Source: an uncultured Bacteroidia bacterium (lineage in GTDB: Bacteria; Bacteroidota; Bacteroidia; J057; CALLMJ01). Taken from it: DNA of 45,318 nt. A program made the position numbers and the translations under genes. The DNA lies in the NCBI GenBank assembly GCA_938006875.1, contig CALLMJ010000085.1, positions 1-45,318 of the forward strand, given 5' to 3'. The notes below the pieces were generated by a model. It worked only from the letters and a program-made list of their open reading frames with translations, did not search any database and had not been told where the DNA came from. Shown here one piece after another: positions 40,752 through 45,318 of the stretch. The first letter of the stretch is position 1, and every line of letters starts with the position of its first letter.

Positions 40752-41818
40752 CTTTCTTTACCGATAAAAATTTTGGGTTGAATAGAAAAGTTTTTATAAT
40801 ATAAACGTTCCAATTGCGAAAGGTAATCCATATCAAAATTATCATCAATTAAAGCGATAGCACAACCCCCAAAACCGGCTCCTGTCATTCTTGCCCCTAA
40901 ACAACCCTTTTGCTTTTGAATATTTTCTACCAAAAAGTCTAATTGTTCACAAGAAACTTCATAATCTTTTTTTAAAGACTCATGAGAAGCGTTCATCAAT
41001 TTTCCAAAACTTATAAAATCTTTATTTTTCAATGATTCTACTGATTTTTTTACACGTTCTTGTTCCGTAATTACATGTCTTGCTCTTTGAACTAGTTCAA
41101 TATTAGTAAAAAAGTCTAAATCAGAAATATGAGCTTCTGCTAAATTTTGTATATTTCTATGTTTTTGAATAATTTGTAAAGCTTGTTCACAAGAACTTCT
41201 CCGTTGATTATAAGCAGAATGTTTAAGACTACGTGGCAATTGAGTATCTAAAATCAAAATTTTGTATTTTTCACCAATAGAAAAAGGGATTTTTTCATGT
41301 TTAAGTTTTTGGCAATCTATTAACAACGCATAATCCCATTCATTATGAGCAATCACATAACTATCCATAATCCCACAATTCACACCAATATATTGATTTT
41401 CAATTTTTTGAGCTATTAAAGCAATATCCAAAGAAGACCAATTCAAATTTAAAATTTCATTAAATGCTTTTAACGTTACCACCAAAATAGCAGCAGAAGA
41501 AGACAAGCCCGAACCCTCCGGTAAATTAGAATGATAATTTAATTCAAAACCTTGAGGAATATCAATTTTTTGCAATTTTAAATAGCGAATCACACTCAAA
41601 GGGTATTGAAACCAACCCTGTTCATTCGGAAAATCTTCAAAGATAGAACAACCAAAAGGTTCATGTTTATCAGAATAAAAAACAAAATGATCAGAATGAT
41701 TTTTAACCCAAAGAGTAATTCCTAAATCAATAGTAGTGGGTAATACCCAACCTCCATTGTAATCCAAATGTTCACCAATTAAATTGATTCTTCCAGCAGA
41801 AACGTAAGGTTTTTTCAT
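40739..41818 (-). CDS. galK: Galactokinase (GHMP family)
   Basis: 359 residues. Motif 1 AGRINLIGEHLDYNGG marks the sugar site, motif 2 LPEGSGLSSSAA (99-110) is the ATP-binding glycine/serine loop, NCGIMDSYV contains the catalytic Asp, and MTGAGFGGCAIAL is motif 3. It phosphorylates galactose at O1. A related GHMP sugar kinase is the alternative. Genes galT and galE are not present here; lipB precedes it by 1 nt. Confidence 0.9.
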   Translation of the reverse strand: MKKPYVSAGRINLIGEHLDYNGGWVLPTTIDLGITLWVKNHSDHFVFYSDKHEPFGCSIFEDFPNEQGWFQYPLSVIRYLKLQKIDIPQGFELNYHSNLPEGSGLSSSAAILVVTLKAFNEILNLNWSSLDIALIAQKIENQYIGVNCGIMDSYVIAHNEWDYALLIDCQKLKHEKIPFSIGEKYKILILDTQLPRSLKHSAYNQRRSSCEQALQIIQKHRNIQNLAEAHISDLDFFTNIELVQRARHVITEQERVKKSVESLKNKDFISFGKLMNASHESLKKDYEVSCEQLDFLVENIQKQKGCLGARMTGAGFGGCAIALIDDNFDMDYLSQLERLYYKNFSIQPKIFIGKERCFS

Positions 41819-41819
41819 A

Positions 41820-42548
41820 TCAGTAAACTATTGGAAAAGGTTCTTGAACATATTCTAAATCAAATATTTCTGCAAACTTTTGTTTCAAGATTGGAATGAC
41901 TTCATGAAAATTCACAGTTTTACCCAGTTCTTTTTCTATTGAAGTAACACCTTTATCCGAAATTCCACAAGGAATAATATTTTGAAAATAAGCTAAATCG
42001 GTATTTACATTTAATGCTAATCCGTGCATACTTACCCATCGAGAACAACGAATCCCAATAGCCGCAATTTTACGCGGATTTTTTTCAATATCTACCCAAA
42101 CTCCTGTTAAACCTTTAATTCTATGACCTTCAATTCCGTAATAAGCAATGGTTTGAATAATGACTTCCTCAATATTCCTTAAATAAATATTCAAATCGGT
42201 TTTAAAATTTTCTAAATCAAAAATTGGATAAGCCACCAATTGACCTTTACCATGGTAAGTAATATCGCCTCCTCTATTAATTGGGTAATATTCAATTCCT
42301 TTTTCTTGGCACTGCTCTTTTGAAAGTAACAAATTTTGGAAATCACCACTTTTTCCTAATGTATAAACATGATTATGTTCACAAAAAATTAAATAATTAG
42401 GCGTAGGAACTTCTGTACCATTATCACGATTTTGAATTTTTATATTAACAATAGATTGAAGTAAACTTTCTTGGTAGTCCCAAGTTTTTTTATAAGGAGC
42501 ATCAGGAATCCACAAAAAGCTAACTTTTTTATTTTGTATTTTATACAT
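41820..42548 (-). CDS. lipB: Lipoyl(octanoyl) transferase
   Basis: 242 residues. The LipB landmarks are NRGGDITYHGKGQLVAYPIFDLE, GVWVD...RKIAAIGIRCSRWVSMHGLALNV (catalytic Lys in KIAAIGIR) and NIIPCGISDKGVTSIEKELG (catalytic Cys). It moves octanoyl from acyl carrier protein to lipoyl domains, the first step of lipoate synthesis. The promoter box TAATTTTG on the minus strand (42554-42561) is 5 nt before the ATG. First gene of the lipB-galK-BtuF-like run. Confidence 0.95.
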   Translation of the reverse strand: MYKIQNKKVSFLWIPDAPYKKTWDYQESLLQSIVNIKIQNRDNGTEVPTPNYLIFCEHNHVYTLGKSGDFQNLLLSKEQCQEKGIEYYPINRGGDITYHGKGQLVAYPIFDLENFKTDLNIYLRNIEEVIIQTIAYYGIEGHRIKGLTGVWVDIEKNPRKIAAIGIRCSRWVSMHGLALNVNTDLAYFQNIIPCGISDKGVTSIEKELGKTVNFHEVIPILKQKFAEIFDLEYVQEPFPIVY

Positions 42549-42553
42549 AACTA

Positions 42554-42561
42554 CAAAATTA
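42554..42561 (-). promoter_or_regulatory. lipB promoter -7 box, leaderless
   Basis: TAATTTTG on the minus strand, ending 5 nt before the start codon. Confidence 0.6.
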
Positions 42562-42593
42562 GGAAACGAAAATAAATTTTACTAAAAATTATT

Positions 42594-42637
42594 TTGGGCG
42601 TACCTCTCATGCTTCGCATTCGGGTCGGGCTGATGCG
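42594..42637 (+). repeat. Dispersed GGGCGT...CGGGCT repeat, best copy
   Basis: TTGGGCGTACCTCTCATGC, then TTCGCATTCGGGTCGGGCT. It is the most complete of three copies (others at 375-411 and 26628-26663). The G+C-rich tract carries on with GCTTGCCGAAGTGGGCTTAG to about 42676. It lies between lipB and nuoN. Confidence 0.6.
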
Positions 42638-42754
42638 TTTACACTGTGCTTGCCGAAGTGGGCTTAGCCATTCACTTGGGTATTTTGATTTTAATACTAA
42701 TGATTAAGCTTACAAAAATAAAACTTATAGTTTCGTTGAAAATTTTTTTAGATA

Positions 42755-42762
42755 TAATTTTG
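42755..42762 (+). promoter_or_regulatory. nuoN promoter -7 box
   Basis: TAATTTTG, 58 nt before the ATG at 42821: an unusually long leader for this window. Confidence 0.5.
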
Positions 42763-42820
42763 CAATACAAAAAACATATTATAATTTCGCTTTTTAATTG
42801 GAAATAGAATATCAATCATT

Positions 42821-44293
42821 ATGGAGTTTAACAGTCAATTTTTAATAGATGCACTGCCCGTATTATCCTTAGTAGGCTTTGGTTTATTAGTCATGCTATT
42901 AGATGCATTTAAAAACGATAAAATTACATCATTAGTAACTATTGTGGGCATTTTGGTATCTATGGTTTTAGCTATTCCCGGATTAGTAGCACCTGAAGAA
43001 ATGCGTTTATCATTTTATAATGTAATTTATGCAGGCGGTTTAGCTGGATTAATCCATATATTTTTGTGTATTTCTGGAATTCTTTCTATACCATTTATCA
43101 CCGAATATTTAAAAAAACAAAATCAATCTCATTTACAAGGTGAAATTTTTGCTTTAATAATTTTTTCCTTAATTGGAATGAACCTATTAGCCACTGCAAA
43201 TGACCTAATCATGACTTTTATTGGTCTTGAAATTATGTCAGTTTCTTTATATGTTTTAGCGGGAAGTTTCAAAAAAGATTTACGTTCTAATGAAGCAGGT
43301 TTAAAATACTTTTTATTAGGAGCTTTTGCTTCTGCATTTTTATTGTTTGGGATTTCTTTAATATATGGTATGACAGGAACTACCATGTTGGACCGTATTT
43401 CAACTATTGACCCCAACTTAATCAAAGATAAATTTCCTATGTTATTTTATCCTGCATTAGTTTTAATAGCTATTGGATTTTTATTTAAACTCAGTGCATT
43501 TCCTTTCCATGTTTGGACACCAGATGTATATTCGGGTGCCCCTACACCATTAGTGGGTTTCATGGCAACGGGTTCCAAAATGGCTTCTGTAATCGCATTT
43601 GGATTTATTTTAAGTAGTTTATTACCTCAAACTGGTGATAAATTATCTCAATTAATAGCTTTTTTAGCAGTTATTTCCATGATTTACGGAAATATAGTTG
43701 CAGCTCAACAAAGAAATATCAAACGACTTTTAGCTTATTCTAGTATTTCCCACACGGGTTACATGTTATTAGGAGTTGCTGGTGGCCCCGAAGGATATAA
43801 AGCCGCTATTTTTTATATGCTTATTTACACATTTATGACCGTTGCTGCATTTGCTTTAATTTCCTCTATTGAAAATTCTGAAGAAGATTTAAATTACGAA
43901 AATTGGAAAGGTCTTGGTGTAAAAAATATATCTTTTGGTATAGTCATGTCCATTTTAATGTTTTCATTAGCAGGCTTCCCTCCATTAGCAGGATTTATTG
44001 GTAAATACTTTGTATTTTTAGCCGCAGTAAAAGGAGGCTTTGTTGCTCATGCTGTGGTGGGCATATTAACGAGTGTTGTAGGTGCTTATTATTATTTGAG
44101 AGTTCTAGTAACTATGTTTTTTGAAAAACCTTCCGATGGTACAGAACCTAAATCCTTACAAATCCAAAATAGCATTTTATTACCCATTATCGTTTTAGCT
44201 GCTATCATTTTGATTATTGGTATTATGCCTGCTCCAATCACAAGTTATTTAGACATCCTATACGGTAAAGCAGGTTTCTTTGCTAAAATATAA
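42821..44293 (+). CDS. nuoN: NADH-quinone oxidoreductase subunit N
   Basis: 490 residues with about fourteen membrane helices, the proton-pumping antiporter-like NuoN subunit. FIGLEIMSVSLYVLAGSFKKDLRSNEAGLKYFLLGAFASAFLLFG and KLSAFPFHVWTPDVYSGAPTPLVGFMATGSKMA are diagnostic and include the conserved Lys residues and the Glu of helix 5. Length is normal and there are no lesions. NuoN is usually the last gene of the nuo operon after nuoM; here it stands alone with its own promoter, lipB on the other side. Confidence 0.95.
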   Translation: MEFNSQFLIDALPVLSLVGFGLLVMLLDAFKNDKITSLVTIVGILVSMVLAIPGLVAPEEMRLSFYNVIYAGGLAGLIHIFLCISGILSIPFITEYLKKQNQSHLQGEIFALIIFSLIGMNLLATANDLIMTFIGLEIMSVSLYVLAGSFKKDLRSNEAGLKYFLLGAFASAFLLFGISLIYGMTGTTMLDRISTIDPNLIKDKFPMLFYPALVLIAIGFLFKLSAFPFHVWTPDVYSGAPTPLVGFMATGSKMASVIAFGFILSSLLPQTGDKLSQLIAFLAVISMIYGNIVAAQQRNIKRLLAYSSISHTGYMLLGVAGGPEGYKAAIFYMLIYTFMTVAAFALISSIENSEEDLNYENWKGLGVKNISFGIVMSILMFSLAGFPPLAGFIGKYFVFLAAVKGGFVAHAVVGILTSVVGAYYYLRVLVTMFFEKPSDGTEPKSLQIQNSILLPIIVLAAIILIIGIMPAPITSYLDILYGKAGFFAKI

Positions 44294-44370
44294 AATTCGT
44301 TTACCTACATAAAAAATTGAAAGCCATGTTGTTTATCATATCATAGCTAATTTTTTTTCTGAAGGATTAG

Positions 44371-44583
44371 GGTCAGGAAGGATTAAAAGCAGAACTTAAA
44401 GCCAACAGAAATAAAATGATGGCGATTTTGTATAAAGCTGAAGATGAGTTTAAACAAAATGTCCTGATTGCGAAAATATTTTGGGAGAAATGTCAAGTAA
44501 TTGAAAATCGTAGTTGGCAAATTGAACAAGCAATTACAATGTTTAACTCGTTAAACTCTGCGCCAAGCCCCAAAACGTTCTAA
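44371..44583 (+). pseudogene. Unrecognised protein-like fragment, 70 codons
   Basis: From a stop at 44368-44370 the frame is open to the TAA at 44581-44583, with ATG codons at 44416 and 44419 giving at most 55 residues. KAEDEFKQNVLIAKIFWEK and ENRSWQIEQAITMFNSL look like helical protein. No promoter box is close. It may be the tail of a lost gene or a short real gene; I do not recognise the family. Confidence 0.35.
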
Positions 44584-44688
44584 GCAACCCATGAGAACGA
44601 TAGTGCTCCGAAAAAACAGACATCTGAAAATCAAACTTTGAGAAATAATTTTTTTCAAAAAATTTGGATATGTAAAAATAAATTCAAT

Positions 44689-44707
44689 ATATTTGTAGCA
44701 CAAATAT
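44689..44707. promoter_or_regulatory. Inverted repeat overlapping the integrase promoter box
   Basis: ATATTTGTAGCACAAATAT is an 8-bp perfect palindrome with a 3-nt centre, and TATATTTG (44688-44695) is a -7-type box. An operator over the former promoter of the integrase is plausible. Confidence 0.4.
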
Positions 44708-44734
44708 AAACAAAGTTTGGTTTAATCAAATAAC

Positions 44735-45181
44735 ATGCGTGTACTAAAAACTATTGAAATAAAACCTATAAATTATCAAAACACCCATCGTTTGGGGCTT
44801 TACTTTGCTATGAATGAAGAATTAAACAGCATTGTAAAAACCTTTGCCAATGCTAAATGGGCTTACCGACCTCAAATATGGTTGTTTGAAGGGCAAAAAG
44901 CATCGGAACAGTATAGCGAAAAAAGCTTACAAAGTGTTTTAAAAAACGTGTTGCAAAAAACAAAAATAAATAAACCGGCTACATTGCATTGGCTAAGACA
45001 TTCATACGCTACTCACTTATTAGAATCCGGTACCGATTTACGATATATACAGGAATTATTAGGTCATAAAAGTTCAAAAACAACTGAAATTTATACCCAT
45101 GTAACAGAAAAAAGTCTTCAAAAAATAACAGTCCTTTTGATGATTTGTAAAATTTCTTTTAAATTTGTTATGTTAAAATAA
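44735..45181 (+). pseudogene. Tyrosine recombinase, internally deleted and frameshifted
   Basis: The N-terminal part ([43 protein letters not shown]) matches the arm/core-binding start of Bacteroidota tyrosine integrases. After KWAY it jumps to [29 protein letters not shown] and the catalytic end [28 protein letters not shown] with the Tyr nucleophile. Roughly 150 or more residues, including the first catalytic Arg region, are missing at about 44861-44869. At the end, the usual SPFDDL* reads in another frame (45119-45150), consistent with the loss of one A in the run at 45120-45125. It cannot be active. Confidence 0.85.
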
Positions 45182-45306
45182 GACGAAAAAAAACAGACCT
45201 ATCTTCCATTTTTGGGGAATATTAGGATGATTTTATGAGATATATAAGTAAGTTAGGTGCTATTTAGGACGATACCGAAAACAACAACAACAATAACAAG
45301 ACAAAA
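45182..45306. other. Region after the broken integrase, possible recombination site
   Basis: Contains ATATATAAGTAAGTTAGGTG (45239-45258) followed by CTATTTAGGACGATACC and an ACAACAACAACAATAACAAG run before an ATG. The structure resembles the borders between gene and recombinase seen near integrases of mobile elements, but the site is not proven. Confidence 0.3.
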
Positions 45307-45318
45307 ATGAAAAAGACA
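45307..45318 (+). CDS. Start of a further gene, cut by the window edge
   Basis: Only ATGAAAAAGACA (Met-Lys-Lys-Thr) is present, a typical signal-peptide start, preceded by an A/C-rich leader with no stops nearby. The rest lies outside the window, so nothing can be said about its product. Confidence 0.3.

Larger units (their letters stand above)
44294..44734. other. Intergenic region with gene debris before the integrase
   Basis: No full gene. It holds the open frame listed at 44371-44583 and, just before the integrase remnant, a perfect 8-bp inverted repeat ATATTTGT-AGC-ACAAATAT (44689-44707). No tRNA is visible. Confidence 0.5.

Noticed and set aside
42601-42676. tRNA or small stable RNA in the G+C-rich tract
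   Set aside because: No cloverleaf, no T-loop GTTCGAAT/C motif and no CCA end; a match to the dispersed repeat explains the composition.

Overview
The window looks like a chromosomal segment from a low-GC, aerobic, gliding-type member of the Bacteroidota (class not resolvable from sequence alone). Evidence: proteins with type IX secretion (T9SS) C-terminal sorting domains of both type A and type B, a PorV/PorQ-family protein, an adjacent gldE-gldD pair, a serine palmitoyltransferase-type enzyme for sphingolipids, DUF3467/DUF1573/DUF6150 proteins, and many promoters of the Bacteroidota form TAnnTTTG placed so close to the start codon that the mRNAs must be leaderless or nearly so. Most of the window is ordinary housekeeping and cell-surface chromosome; only the two ends look repetitive or mobile.

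Layout. 1-417: two and a half copies of a palindromic repeat plus one copy of a second dispersed repeat, no gene. 418-3771 (minus): MBOAT acyltransferase and LysM-SGNH esterase, a likely cell-wall or polysaccharide O-acetylation pair. 3872-6064: secreted type B T9SS protein, divergent from it. 6186-8701: arsenic operon (arsR, acr3, DUF6428, arsenate reductase) with a repeated putative operator. 8779-13094 (minus): rhomboid protease, aldose epimerase-like protein, FecR-like/TPR protein, type A T9SS protein. 13186-17057: SpoU methyltransferase, prfB, and a GH5-like lipoprotein divergent from prfB. 17195-19969: DUF2892, tandem DUF1573, YnfA and EEP-family proteins. 20026-23709: Lrp/AsnC regulator, fasciclin protein (with a sigma-54-like site), secreted cyclophilin, DUF4139-like protein, tsaE. 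23755-25092 (minus): acyl carrier protein and PorV/PorQ-like protein. 25200-28042: flippase and type A T9SS protein. 28089-30581: DUF3467, KSEA-repeat DUF6150 protein, purD and def in a tight operon. 30707-32301: OsmC and a MetZ-type enzyme. 32575-35197 (minus): PpiD-like chaperone and panD. 35529-39947: serine palmitoyltransferase-like enzyme, then gldE-gldD, a barrel-like protein and VanZ. 39987-42548 (minus): lipB, galK and a signal-less BtuF-like protein. 42821-44293: a solitary nuoN. 44294 to the end: gene debris, a broken tyrosine recombinase and the start of a further gene.

The connected functions are: envelope building and surface display (MBOAT/SGNH, T9SS cargo, PorV/PorQ, GldD/E, PpiD, flippase, sphingolipid synthesis), arsenic detoxification, and basic metabolism (purD, panD, metZ, galK, lipB, nuoN, tsaE, def, prfB). 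I see no rRNA, tRNA or CRISPR array. The points most worth a second look are the LysM-SGNH/MBOAT pair, the six-fold KSEA repeat protein translationally coupled to purD, a perfect sigma-54-type site before the fasciclin gene, a possible slippery A9 start, the two dispersed repeat families, nuoN without the rest of complex I, and the doubly damaged integrase.
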